Part shown: in pieces, positions 10,132 to 22,578 of the stretch
Layout of the letters: each line of letters starts with the position of its first letter
How positions within the stretch are numbered: position 1 is the first letter of the stretch
Assembly (NCBI GenBank): GCA_036186865.1
Contig: AP025067.1
Coordinates: 23,024,980 to 23,088,979, forward strand
DNA from: Eustoma russellianum
Taxonomy: Eukaryota; Streptophyta; Magnoliopsida; Gentianales; Gentianaceae
Reading direction: 5' to 3'
DNA length: 64,000 nucleotides
Made by a program: the position numbers and the translations under genes
Notes under the pieces: model-generated
The model's input: only the letters and a program-made list of their open reading frames with translations
Databases searched by the model: none
Told to the model about the DNA's origin: nothing

Positions 10132-10254
10132 CTTCAGAAATGTGCTCCAAATTTATATAAAGACATATAAGAAGTTCGATTAGAAAAATAAATTAAATTT
10201 AGATTGGATCAAATAAGACCAAACTCTGATTTTGAATTTGGTGTGTGAGATCAT

Positions 10255-10500
10255 ACGCTGATGTTTGAGTTTGGGGTAGAGGCTGAACGTTCGGTTTAAT
10301 AATTCTGAGTTCAGTCTCTAAGTTCAGTCTGATTCTGAAAGTTCTATTTTCATATTGACGTAGTACTGAACGTTCGACGAAGAGATTTATCGAACGTTTG
10401 GTCCTGAGTTCAGTCTAAAGAGTTCGGTTGTAACATTCAAATCATTTGAATTGTAAGTTCGACCTGAGAGACCGAACATTTGGTCGATTGTAAAACATCA
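10255..10500. other. cluster of GAACGTTCG-type motifs
   Basis: Several copies of CGAACGTTCG/CGAACGTTTGG/CCGAACATTTGG alternate with GAGTTCAGTCT. No gene is visible. It could be part of a decayed LTR. Confidence 0.4.
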
Positions 10501-11590
10501 AAATTTTCGGCTAGCTTTTCATAAAATGATATAAGTTTTGCAACTTGTAACCACCTTTCAACCATTAACGTTCATGAATTACTTTTGGGAGCTAAATTCT
10601 ACGGAAAAGTTTCAAATTAACTTCATTCTTGTTTAAAATTAAAGTCTAAAAAATATAAGAATCTTATGATTTGAAGAGGTACTTTTGGAAACACTTTGCG
10701 GAAAACTACAGAATTTCTTACCTTTTTTCTTCTTTTTCTGGTATTTTGAAGATTTCAATACACAAGTTCAATTTTTTCTCGTAGAACAAACCACAAGAAG
10801 AAGCTGTTATATTTTTAGAAAACAGTTGTCGCATAGTCTATAATGCTTAATTGATAGAAACAAAATTACTTATAAGGAACATGGTACATTTGTTACGTTT
10901 TGTTTATCTTCTTCTTTGTTTCATTACCCTCTCTTTGGTTACCGTATATTTACCCTAAATTTCAGCGATATATATTTGGCAACATAACTCCATGGTAATT
11001 AAGCAAGCAATTATCATTAAGATGGCAGAGAAAAAAGTTGATGTCAATCACATAAATGAGGAAGTCCGAAGGTAGTGCAAGTTGCTAAGCGTCAAATCCT
11101 TAATTTCAATTATTTGACATTTACCTAAAACAAAAATGATTATTAGACACATTACTTTACCAAAGGGGGAAAGAAACAATATTAGACTCATAAAATTATC
11201 ATGAATCATGCATTGCATGAAAGGTGTGAACATTCACGGACTAACAACAACGTAACGCATAAAGGTATTGCAAAATGATCTCAGAAATGGAGTGTAAAAA
11301 ATGTCAGAAGTTATGGATTAACGCAAATCTTAAAATGAATCATAGAGTAAGTATGGTTAGTATTTTCATGACTAATCGAATATATTAGATATATATATGG
11401 ATCATATGCTTTGACCAACCAAATCTTTGTTTGTATATGAATAAGTTTTATGTGATCATATTACTGTGTGACTAAAATTTTTATTTATTAAACAGGGTGT
11501 TGAAGGTCACTTTGAGAATGGTTTATTCTTGAACTTTGTGCAGAAGTTGCTATTGTAAGAACACAAAACGGGGATGAAAATGGGAATCGA
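10501..11590. other. AT-rich intergenic DNA, nothing recognised
   Basis: No reading frame or repeat that I can identify. Confidence 0.5.
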
Positions 11591-11607
11591 AGGGGGTGGC
11601 AAGCGGG

Positions 11608-11806
11608 GCAGGTTGGGATCTCCTCACCCCCACTTTCCTCACCTCCTTTGTGACCGCGCGACATGTGGCAGCAAGAGAGGGTGGTGAGGCTAGATGAGGG
11701 TCACCTGCATCTAGCCTCACCATCTAGCCTCACCACCTCCCCTTGTTGCCACGTGTCGCGCGGTCATGCGTCACCACACCCCCTTGCGGTGGGGGGATCC
11801 TATCCC
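11608..11806 (+). mobile_element. Mutator-like MITE, copy C
   Basis: Same family as 6051-6234: GGGATCTCCTCACCC at the left, GGGGGATCCTATCCC at the right, and arms with GCGCGACATGTGGCAGCAAG and GTTGCCACGTGTCGCGCGG. The 8-bp CAAGCGGG flanks it at 11600-11607 and 11807-11814, consistent with an 8-9-bp TSD. It has a small internal repetition of the CATCTAGCCTCACCA block, which makes it about 15 bp longer than copy A. Confidence 0.8.
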
Positions 11807-11846
11807 CAAGCGGGAGGGGGTTGCTATTTTGGATATTTTTGTTTTG

Positions 11847-11973
11847 AGGGGGACAAAATGTCTCCCTCAAACTAGACCGTGTAACACCTATATGTGCGTG
11901 TCTTTAGAATCGAACTCTTGATCTTTTGGAGTAAATCGCAACCCAAAGTACCAACTGAGCTATATCTTGATAT
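11847..11973 (-). mobile_element. tRNA-derived SINE with 16-bp target-site duplication
   Basis: On the minus strand the element begins ATATCAAGATATAGCTCAG, giving an RNA polymerase III A box (TAGCTCAGTTGGTA, at 11949-11962) and a B box (AGTTCGATTC, at 11907-11917) with tRNA-like spacing. Perfect 16-bp direct repeats GGATATTTTTGTTTTG lie at 11831-11846 and 11974-11989. Body length is 127 bp. The long TSD shows LINE-assisted retrotransposition, not a resident tRNA gene. Confidence 0.85.
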
Positions 11974-11989
11974 GGATATTTTTGTTTTG

Positions 11990-13640
11990 TGAGAGATATA
12001 AGTGGGGTTAGTGTGACATATGGAAGTTTGAACACAATCAACGGGGGAAATTAGACGCACAGGTAAAGTTAGTGACTTTTGTTCTTGTAACTGTCGACTT
12101 AGAGAGATCTATTGATACGAATCATTTGATAGTCGAATTTTTATTCTACAATGAGTAAATAATAAAACATTAAAACACTTTACAATCGTTACATCATGTA
12201 CGTGGTTAGATTTTTAAATATGATGTAATGCGTATGACATAGATTGTACGTCTTTTCTTTTCCCTTTTTCCTTTTTTTGGTATTATACAACTTGTCTTTT
12301 GATGTATAAATGAGTGGAGTAGTTACATCATGAAAACAAACAAAAGCCCTTGACGAAAAAAGATAAAAGAACAAGAAAAATAATAAAAGAAAGAGAGGTA
12401 GATAGTGCCCAGAAGAAGCAGTTTTAAGAAGTCGATGCAACCTTGGAAGGATTCAAACTGCTAAGCAATGGTCTTTTTATGAAATATGTGTTCATTCTTT
12501 ATGAGATTTTGAGAGGTTTATGGTGTCATGTTTTGATCCTTTCGATCCAAGATGTCACATTTGACATACTTCTTAAAAAGTATAAGACTTTCTATTAGAT
12601 GTCACAATCACGTCAATCTCAACCAAATAAATAAAACTAAAAAAAATAAAAACTAAAACAACTCAATATAATTATCCAAAATAATCCTCGACCAGAAGAA
12701 CTAGTTCCTCAATGAACAACAGTATTCCACAGCTAACTCTCAAAATAGCAACAATATTGAACTCAACCAAGAAGTAGTGTCTCCCAATTAAATAACTAAT
12801 AATAAAGCAACCTCTTGTAAACTATCTTCAATGCTTTTTCACCGCTCCCACCCGTCATCAACCTCAATGTAAATACATTCTAACTTTTCATATCTGCCAA
12901 AATGATAAGTAGTAGTGTGAGCAAAGCAACGTGCTCAGTAAATAATTTAACTACCTATTTTGGGATCATGTATGCCACGACACAAGTTATGAAATAACAA
13001 TAACTTTCATGAAATAAATTAAAAAAAAGAATCAAATTTCCCATCTTTAAATACCACATATTGCTTTTTTTTAGCTCTTATCTGACTTATACTATTCGGC
13101 ATAGTAGTCTTTCTAAAAGAACATCTTTTAAATGGACTCATGCATCCACAATGTGAGACGAGGGCATGGTATTCAATCCCCCCATATTTGAGCGTTTGAG
13201 CAAGTTGTGCAAATCCCTACATCACGTACATATAACATTTATTTCATCATTTAACTAGTCATGCAACACTAATATAAATCATTTAAGGGCATAATATCTC
13301 TTAGTTCATAAATCACATATTATCATAATCATTCACATAAAGCACATACTTCATAAAACACAACATAGATGTATATGATCAAATTTAACATCCAAAATAG
13401 ACATGTAAAAATATAGTTTTCATAAAATACAAAAGGGGGTTAGACCATTTATCTCGAATTGGATACTTAAACTCTTATAGACAACGTTCAAGCCTGAACA
13501 ATTTTAGAATAAATATTATCACTTAACAGTCTCATCATTGTAGTTTACTTTAATTAAATATATTAATTAGTACTTAGGATCTATGGTTAGAAATCAACCA
13601 CGGGTTCTAATGTTTAATAATATTTTATCCCTCATTTATA
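11990..13640. other. AT-rich intergenic DNA
   Basis: No gene or repeat recognised across this stretch. Short open frames here lack any family resemblance. Confidence 0.5.
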
Positions 13641-13649
13641 TAAAAACCC

Positions 13650-13925
13650 AACTCAGTTCAATTGGAGCAGCCCTCAGCCAGTAAGTCAATTGACGGTTCA
13701 AATCCTAGTGCCTACAAAGCCTTGACATGGTTCAAATCCTAGTGCCTACAAAGCCTATTTTCTGATACTATATCAATATTGACCACGGTTCAAATCCATC
13801 AAATCAATTGACCACGGTTCAAATCCTAGTGCCCTACAATCTTTTGCTTATTTTTTTAATTCCAATATCAATATTGACCACGGTTCAAATCCGGGTGCCT
13901 ATAACCTTTTGTCTATTTTCTGATT
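13650..13925 (+). repeat. tRNA-like tandem array with five B boxes
   Basis: The stretch opens with an A-box-like CAACTCAGTTCAATTGG and then carries GGTTCAAATCC, a perfect pol III B box, five times: 13695-13705, 13729-13739, 13787-13797, 13816-13826 and 13882-13892. Each is followed by variants of TAGTGCCTACAA and preceded by TTGACCAC. It looks like a tRNA-derived SINE head whose B-box half has been tandemly amplified. Confidence 0.65.
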
Positions 13926-14027
13926 CCAATTTATTTTGTTTATGAATAATTCAAATATATGCTCTAATATTCTTTTACAAACCGGCTCCCGTTTGAGTTT
14001 CGGAAATATCTCTATTTGCCTCTTTCA

Positions 14028-14248
14028 AGTTAGGAAAAGAATATTTACTTTTCATAGTTAGAGACCGTAAATTAGTAAATTGATAATCATCATAATTTCA
14101 TGGATTGAGTGTATATGTGATTATAGAGGCTAATTATTTTTTCCTTGTATAGAGTAGTAATCAACTGTATAAGTAGAGACATAATATACCGGTTGTATGT
14201 ATGAATGAAATATACAGTTTCATCAAAACAGTAGTTGTCTTCTTAACA
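14028..14248 (+). repeat. 5' LTR of outer copia element
   Basis: It is nearly identical to the 3' LTR. The first base is A instead of the expected T (AGTTAGG against TGTTAGG). It ends CTTCTTAACA. Confidence 0.92.
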
Positions 14249-14260
14249 TGGTGTCAGAGC
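14249..14260 (+). other. primer binding site, outer copia element
   Basis: TGGTGTCAGAGC directly abuts the LTR. It is one base from TGGTATCAGAGC, the complement of the initiator tRNA-Met 3' end. Confidence 0.8.
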
Positions 14261-14447
14261 GGGAATGATCCTACTCAAAATTACCACGAATTGAAGTTTG
14301 TTTTCTGAGTATAGGCTCAGAAATTGTGTTCATCATAGCCTATCTTACCTGAATCCGTCCATATCTATCTCAGTCACCTCTTGACTCTGATCAAGGGCAT
14401 CCATTCCTGCTATCCATCACTTGTTCACCAAAAACACCACAAGAACA

Positions 14448-17327
14448 ATGTCAAATCCAGAATCAAGTGAACCAAAGACACCAAATCTTGCAGATTTGGC
14501 TGTCCAAGTAGCCCACATATTACAAAACACCCTGGCCAAACCACAAACCATATCTGTACCAACCCAACCCATTTCATTAACCACAGAAAATTTGTCTATC
14601 TCCGTTAAACTCAATGGTAATAATTATGCAGTTTGGGCACCGTTAGTAGTACGGGCCATCATCGGACGAGGGAGGAGGCATCACCTCACTGGTGTTTCTC
14701 CTCCACCACAGCCCTCAGATCCATATTTTTTCCTATGGAAACAAGGGGATAACTCTGTGTTTACTTGGATTATTCAAACAATTGAACCATCACTGGTGGC
14801 AAACGTCACTAGGTACCCCCCAACAAAGGCTACGTGGGATAGCCTAGCTCTCACCTATGGGTCAGAGATTGACTTATTACGGACATATGACCTTCATAGG
14901 CATGCAAGGTTAATCAGGCAAGGAGGTGGGACCATTGAAAATTACTGGAACCGATTACAGGATCTCTGGATTGCCGTAGATGCTCAAGAGCCTAATCCCA
15001 TGACCTGTCCAACGGATATCAGCACACATAACAAAAAATGGAGGTACACTGCCATTGATGAGAATACAACCCAGAAAAAAATAAACTTTTGAAAAGAGAC
15101 CCTTTGCAGTCACTGGAGACGGCATACAGAGAAATAAGGAGGGCAGGGGAGAGGTCAGTGGTATTGCAAGGGCCTCCCTCAGAGAATTTCTCGTCACCGG
15201 GAGGAGTGGGTCACGACCTAGAAACTCAGACGCTGGCTACCAAAGACTGTGATGCCAGCCAAACTCAGGGACGTAGGACAACACAGGGAAGAGGACGTGG
15301 AGGACTATGTACAGCCAACAACCCTTGCATCGAAGACAAGGATGGACTTGTCTGCAGTCACTGTGGCCAAAAGAGGCACACAAAGAAGCAATGCTTCCAA
15401 ATTATAGGTTACCCGGAGTGGTATGAAGGAAAACGGAAGCAATCGGATGGGACAAAGACAGTGGCTGCTGCAGTGTTCTCTAGTAGCATCAAAGGAGACG
15501 TAGGAAATCCAGCGGCCGAATACCCAGACGGTTCAGAAGATATTAGGGTTGGGGTTTATAACCCCGACCCAATTTTTAAACCCCAACCCAATTTTTCTTT
15601 GTACTTCCCCAAATGCCCCTACTGATATTGCAACTGTGACCCCTTGTAATTTACAAAATGTGGAATCAGATCCTTCTAAATCCTCCATGATCACTCCCGC
15701 CTCCCTAAAAACAGAACTGGCCCTTTCAGTCCCCACAAAAACCAAAAAAAAGGCCATTTAAGCCCCTCTACTCCTGTACTATCCCCAAACTGCACTCCTC
15801 TCACCACAAACTCCCAAACCACCCCAAATTTGTCTAATATCTCTAAGTCATCCCACACATTAAACTCCAAAAAGGCTAGTGTATTTTTCATTACCTCCAT
15901 CGATAATACCTGGATCCTTGATAGTGGTGACACTGACACCATGACAAGTGATCCAAATGATTTCCAAACTTGGACCTCGGGAACTGCTAACGGGGCTCTC
16001 ATACCTGTCTCCGGAGGTGGTACGATCTCTGTCAACCCTAATCTCTATTTGAATAATTGCCTTTATGTACCAGGACTTTCTTCTAAGTTGTTGTCTATTA
16101 GTCAACTTACACGCGAGTTACATTACGCCATACTTATGTATCCTGCCTTTTGCCTCTTACAGGATATTCGTTCGAAGGTGATTATTGTGCGTGGCATTGA
16201 GCAGGGAGGACTATACTACGTGACAAATGTGGTGTAACAGGGCTGGTCCAATCTTGTCACCGGGACTGCTCAACAACGACTATGGCTATGGCAACGTCGT
16301 TTGGGCCACCCTTCTTTCAGGTACATGCAGTTGTTATTTCCTTCTTTGTCTCAGTCTGGTATTACTTTATCTTGTGACAAATGTTATCGTGCTAAACATC
16401 ATCGATCTACTATAAACCAAATAATACCCGGGTCAAATCCCTGTTCGGTTTAGTCCATTGGCTCCACACTCGATAACACTTGGATTTCAGTATTTTATTA
16501 CCTTTGTAGACGATTTTTCTTGAATGACTTGGATTTACTTTCTTAAAAATAAATCTGATGTATCTTCTGATTTTATCCAGTTTTATAATATCATTCATAC
16601 TCAGTTTGACACTCGCATCCAAATCCTTCGATCTGATAATGGAGGAGAATACATTAATAGTGTGTTGCAGGATTTCTTCAGAGAACATGTCATTATACAT
16701 CAGACGACTTATTCCTACACACCTGACAAAATGGTGTTGTGGAACGGCAAAATCGCATACTCCTCGAAATGACTCGGGCAATGATGCTTGAGTCATATGT
16801 TCCGAAATTTCTTTGGCCTGAAGTTGTTGCTACTTCCGCATATCTTCATAACCGGTTACCCACAAAAGTTTTGGGTCACTATACTCTGTTGTCTATCTTT
16901 GCATCTCACACTGAGATACATTCTATTCTAACGTTACCTCCTAAAATTTTTGGTTGCACTGTGTTTGTCCATATTACAGCTTCCCACCGCATCAAACTAG
17001 AAGCTTGTGCTTACAAGTGTGTCTTCGTCAGGTACGGTTTACCCAAAAAGGCTATCGCTGCTATAACTCTCATACTCATCGGGTCCACGTCAACATGGAC
17101 TGCACCTTTTTTGAGCACGAGTATTTTTACTCCTCCCAGTCTTGGTCTCAGAGGGAGATATCGGGTGAAACTTATGACTGGCTTCATACCACTAGTCAAC
17201 CAGAGGCAGTTCCAACACGACAAGTAGGTGGCGCCGACTGCACTTTACCTGACGAAAGTATAGTCCCTCTTCCTATGCCAACCAGTGATTCACTTCAGGC
17301 AAATATTCCACATAACCAGGTACAAAA
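14448..17327 (+). pseudogene. outer copia gag, protease and integrase, frameshifted
   Basis: The polyprotein opens at ATG 14448 (MSNPESSEPKTPN). Gag runs to about 15090, where a frameshift in an A-run moves the frame. A zinc knuckle follows near 15350 (CSHCGQKRHTKKQC, CX2CX4HX4C). The protease active site is WILDSGDTD at about 15910. The integrase core has VDDFS near 16510 and RSDNGGEY near 16640; the region around the third acidic residue is frameshifted. The sequence stops at 17327, where the next element is inserted. At least four frame changes make it non-functional. Confidence 0.85.
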
Positions 17328-20101
17328 TGTTGAGAAATATGTTTGGATAATTTTCAAAGTCATGATTGTAAGTGATGAATACTTAAAAATGTCACACATG
17401 GTGTTAAAAGTTGAAAAAGTTAAAAAAGTTGACATCGGTCTCTCAGGTTGTTGCACATCGATCGATCTATGTACATAGATCTCTCACATCGATCGATCTA
17501 TGTACATAGATCTCTCACATCGATCGATCTATGTAAGGCAGAAAAGTTTAAGACCTTTCTGTGAGACATCGATCTCTAAAACCTGAGACACATCGATCGA
17601 TCGATGTACATCGAACCCTCACTTCGATCGATCGATGTAGGTCAGAGGCAAACTCTGAAACTTTCTGTGAGACATTGATCTCTGAAGCTGAGGCACTTCG
17701 ATCGATCGATGTCTAGGGTTTTTAGAAATAATTTTTTAAAATGTGTTAAAATGATTGTTTTCATTTGTATATGAATTATACATGTTCATTATGTGATTAT
17801 TACGTGTTTTTGGTGATTATTATTGTCTTGTGACTAACGTGCCTTGGAAGTTTCTACAACTTACCAAAAAGGGCAAAATTGGTATTTTAAGTTTTGTAGG
17901 AACATCATATGGTGAAAAATATTTTAAGGGTGTATTATTAGCTTGGTTATCATGACAAAGGTGTTATTGTGATTATTTCTGACCATCCGGGTCATTTCTG
18001 GAGTTTTCTCACACCACGGGTATTTTGGTCATTTTATAACCAAGGGTATTTTTGGTATTTTCACTCAAGGAATCTCTTGAGCATATTATTATCTTCATTC
18101 TGAAGCTGTGTTATTATTATTTTGAAGATAATATGGTGATCTTATATCTTTTTCTCTCAACCGATGATATTATTGACTATAGCTGGATATGTGACGATTT
18201 GAGATGTCACATTCTATTTTTTCTTGAAGACTCTCTTATATATGTTATAAGAGAAAATTTATCATCATTTTTCAGAGATATTAAAGGTGTCAAAGGTGTG
18301 GAAATGATCTCAACATATAAGAAGAAATATAGGGGAATTTCGGTGTTACACGTTGACATAATCTTGTCAATTGTTATCTATTTATTTCTTCTTCAAAAAT
18401 CTGAGTTTCTACACTTATATATATGTTGAAAAATGTGAGTTTACAGTTGGAGGTGATACATTATTCATTTTATGAGTTGGAGACAAGTGGACCAACCAAA
18501 AAGGAGCTAGTTGGTAAAATTGCCAACTTGGAGTTTTTCAAATATAGCCAACGGCTATATGCTATTTCTTGGGTATTTTCAGCAGATTTTTGAAGTAAAA
18601 TGAAGACTTCAAATGTCCTATTATGGTGCTTGAAGTTGGGGATAATTTGGTGGTATTATCCTTTCTTATTTTATTAAGAAAAAATCAAAGTTTTTTTAGA
18701 AAATACTAAGTAGCCAACGGCTACTACATTCAAGTGGAGCTGAATTTTGACTTTGAAATGGTAATTGGCCACATGCCTATTCTTATGCCAAGATGTTGAG
18801 GGAATTATCTCTATTTTGCTAAGGATAAATCAAACAAATTCCAAGTCATTTTTGGAGCTTATCATTTCGGCCAAAGTGACATCCTAGGTGGACCAATCAT
18901 TGTGTTTTATTTTGCCAAGTGTACAAAGCCAACCAATGATGAGAAGACATTTGGACTTGATTATGAAGATGGTGACACATTGGAAATCTTATCTTCAAGG
19001 CTCATTTCACACTATAAATAGAGGCAATGGTGAAGAAGATGAAACACACTTGAAGCTCACAAGCATTTGTTGAATTGTCTAGCTTTCATCTTCATCTTCT
19101 TGTTGTTATTGTTTTATTCATTGTAGGTGTTCTTGTTGTATTGTGGTGAGCTACAAGCCTCTTGAGCTTCATTTGTAAGTTTGATTAGCCATCTTTATAA
19201 GGCTACATCAATAGGTGTTAGAGGAGTTGCAACTAAGTGTTGCTTAGAAGGTGATTATCCAAGTCTTGAGTAGGGTTGGTGTATAACCCAAGGATCAAGC
19301 TTAGCTCTTGTTGTAAGGTGTTCATTTCATAGTGAAATCCAAGGAAAGGCGTTCCTTGGGACTGGAGTAGGTCACATTGACCGAACCAGGATAAATCCTT
19401 GGTGTTCTTCTCTTGTTTTTTTATTTCTGCTTTCTGCCCGTTTTGACTGTAGTCTTCACACAATTTCTCACAATTTGAAAAAATAGCTAAACATTTTCAA
19501 AATTCATGATTTTTGGTGGAGTTATACTTCAGACTGTTAGCTTTCATTTGCAACAAGAATCACTTAATTTGAGCAAGGGAAAGTTAGTCTTTCAGTCTTT
19601 GCAAGATAACTGCTCCAATCTGGCTGTAATCTGACCAGTTTTGAGAAAACTTAAATTCTGTATTTTTCAAGAATTGTTTAAGGTCAGAGCCTTTTGGAAA
19701 CTTTATGTACCCATCCTAAGGAGTGTTTTGATATAAAGATCAACCTTTTTGGTTGAGTATTCAAAGAGAAACACGTTTTGCAAAATCAGCAACATTCTGT
19801 CCAATTCTGTCCAGATTGACCATCTGAATCTTTTTATTTGTTTCAAGGGACAAACGATCTTATTTTTGTCTGATTTTTGGACAGAGTTTTTTTAACTCAT
19901 TGAAGTTCAATTCTGAAAAGTTTCATAATTTTTGGAGTTGTGTACAATTATTTGTGAATTTTTTTAAAAATGGGTTCTGAATCTGAGGTGGTTTCAGATT
20001 CTGTTTTCAAAGGGGATTTTAACAAAGGGTTGTAGTGTAATTTCCGCTAACCACTATTCACCCCCCTCTAGTGGTGTTTATTGCAGGTGCACGGTCCAAC
20101 A
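17328..20101 (+). repeat. 5' LTR of SIRE-type element
   Basis: 2774 bp. At 17454-17712 it holds an array of ATCGATCGAT palindromes, including a 31-bp unit present as two full copies plus a partial third (17454-17484, 17485-17515, from 17516). A TATA box is at about 19010-19020. The last part ends GGTGCACGGTCCAACA. Confidence 0.92.
19010..19022 (+). promoter_or_regulatory. TATA box of SIRE-type 5' LTR
   Basis: CACTATAAATAGAGG lies late in the LTR, with the same sequence at about 36338-36352 in the 3' LTR. The transcript would start shortly after it. Confidence 0.6.
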
Positions 20102-20103
20102 TT

Positions 20104-20115
20104 TGGTATCAGACC
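20104..20115 (+). other. primer binding site, SIRE-type element
   Basis: TGGTATCAGACC, two bases after the LTR end, matches the initiator tRNA-Met complement except near its end. Confidence 0.8.
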
Positions 20116-20137
20116 CAGACTAACACCACTCAAAAGA

Positions 20138-22578
20138 ATGAAGATTCAACACCATACGAACAATACAAGGCCAAGAAACAACGATTCATTGTATACTGCT
20201 TGTCTCAAATCCATGGTACATACTATGGCTATTGTTTCTCACAAAGGTGAGTTGGAAGGTATGTCTACACAACGCCCTCCTCTTTTTGATTGCCATAATT
20301 TTGTTCATTGGAAACTAAGAATGAGGCTATTCTTAATGGCTATAGACATCAATTTATGGTCTATAGTTGAAGATGGGTCGTACATTCCAATGAAAGTTAT
20401 ACAAGTTAGTGGAGTAACTCAAGAGGTTGAAAAATATAAAAGTGAATGGTCATCGGATGATAAAAAGAAAATGTCCATGAATGCTAAAGCTATGCAATTA
20501 CTTTTAAATGGACTTACAACTTCTGAAGCAGGATATGTGTCAAATTGCACAAGCGCACACGACATGTGGAAATCACTTGTATTAAAGCATGAAGGTACTA
20601 GTGGTGCTAAAGAGTCAAAAATAAACATGCTTATGACTGAATTAGAGACTTTCAAAATGTTGCCAAACGAATCCATAACATCTATGGATTTGAGGATTAC
20701 TAATATTTTCAATGCCCTTGAAGCTTTAGGGAAGTCATTTTCGAACAGTGAAAAGGTTCAAAAGGTGCTACGAAGCCTCCCTGCTGAATGAGATCCAAAG
20801 GTGACTGCAATCGAGGAGACAAAGTCAATCACTAAGATGGATGAATTGATCGGGTCTCTTAAAGTTTACGAGGTTAAATTAAACCAACAAAAGTCTGAAT
20901 CGTCTAAGTCATCCGGTAAGTCAATAGCTTTCAAAACAACCAAAACACATGCTAGTAACGATAATAGTAATAGTGATACTGAATTAGACGATGACTTGAT
21001 ATTGATAGATAGAAAACTAATAAAGTTTTTCAAACGTCCAAATAGGAATAGACAACGTAATTCTTCTTCTTCTTCTCAACCTAGGAAGAATAACACAAAC
21101 AAATGGTATAATAAAGAATTAAAGTGTTATGAATGCGGTCAAAAAGGACATATTTCATACGACTGTCCCGCGAAGAAAAATAATAATAACAACAACAATA
21201 ATAAACAAGCCAAGGACAAGGAGGCTCAAACGACAAAGACAAAGGAGTCTAAGGCAAGAAAAGGGAAACGAGCAATGAAGGTGAGCACATGGAGCGACTC
21301 ATCCGACTCAGAATCCGAAACTAAGGAAGCTCAAGTCTGCTTCGTATCCAACGATGTATGTTCTTCTTCTGATAGTGATTCTCATAGTGACATGACATTT
21401 GATGAAATGTATGAAGAATTCCTAAGAATGCATGCTCACTGTAAGAGGCTGTCTAAAGAAAAGAAGAAACTAGTTGAAGAAAATGACAAGTTGAAGACGT
21501 CCAACTTGGAATTTTCTGATCAACTAGAATCTCTTAAACAAGAGTCTACTAATACTCTTGATTCTTTAGAGAATAAAATTGAATCATATAGGAAAGATGA
21601 ACATAAGATAAAAATGGAAAATAACATGTTAAAGTCTAAGTTAGAAAGTTGTGAACATGAAATAACACAACTTAAGTCGTCTAAACTCAACTTAGAAAAA
21701 TGTTAGAACAATTTAAATCCGATACAAACATGTTAGACACACTCATCTCATCACAAAAGTATGGTAATGATAAAACCGGCTTAGGCTATAAAGAAGAAAA
21801 TGAAAAAGTGAATAAAAAGACTAAGTTTGTTTCATCTAGTACAAAGTTGCCATATAATACAATAAAATCAACTTTGCCTACTACACCTTCTTCTACACCT
21901 TCTTCTACTTATATCAAGGAAAAAATACAACATACACCCACCAATATACACACGCTTAAACATACATCTAGGCCAAACTTTGCATCTAGACAACCTAGAA
22001 ATTATGCCTACATGTATACAAATGCAACTAGACCGAATAAAATGCATACAACTTATTATGAACCTAAGTATAGGCAACACTCTTATAAGTCTTATAGAAA
22101 TGCCTACAAACACACTTATATAGCGCCATATAAGAAACAAATTCATATGCCTTATACACATCATAAATCTCGGCCATCCTATAATGATTATCAACCATGG
22201 CATAACATGTATAACAATGCATCTTCACTTATGTGGAATAATCATGTATATGCTAATTCTTCTTATTTTCAAAATTATAACAATGCTAAAAATGTGCCTA
22301 GAAGGTATATTCAAGTTTGGATACCTAAGGGATATCTAAACAAGAATAGTGCCCCTAACAGTCAAGGACCCAAATAAAGGGTACCTAAAACTTTGTCTCC
22401 ATTGTAGGAAAAACGCAAGGAATACAAGAAGGAGGCAAAGTCAAAGAATCTAAGAACCAAATGGTTTTTAGATAGTGGATGTTCGAGGCATATGACGGAA
22501 AACTCCAAACTATTCATCGAATTGGAACATATCAAAAATGGAAGAAAAGTGACATTCAGTGACAACAACAAAGAACAA
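20138..22578 (+). pseudogene. SIRE-type gag and protease, interrupted
   Basis: Gag opens at ATG 20138 or at a later ATG near 20210. It has a UBN2-type gag core, broken by one in-frame TGA at 20789-20791 (a likely TGG-to-TGA change). A CCHC zinc knuckle, CYECGQKGHISYDC, lies near 21125-21170. A lysine- and glutamate-rich coiled coil runs to about 21700, where a frameshift occurs. A Tyr/His-rich linker follows to 22377. The protease motif WFLDSGCSRHMT is at about 22460. The sequence is then cut at 22578 by the level 3 element and resumes in the same sense at 31383. Confidence 0.88.
21400..21706 (+). other. coiled-coil segment of SIRE-type gag
   Basis: Heptad-like runs rich in Lys, Glu and Leu with few prolines, typical of the C-terminal part of Sirevirus gag. 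Confidence 0.6.

Noticed and set aside
11872..12060. A tRNA gene on the minus strand near 11900-11973
   Set aside because: A and B boxes are present, but the acceptor stem does not close and 16-bp direct repeats flank it, so it is a SINE.
18052..18429. A 125-codon open frame, repeated at 35377-35754
   Set aside because: It lies inside both LTRs of the SIRE-type element, has no family resemblance, and is duplicated only because LTRs are duplicated.
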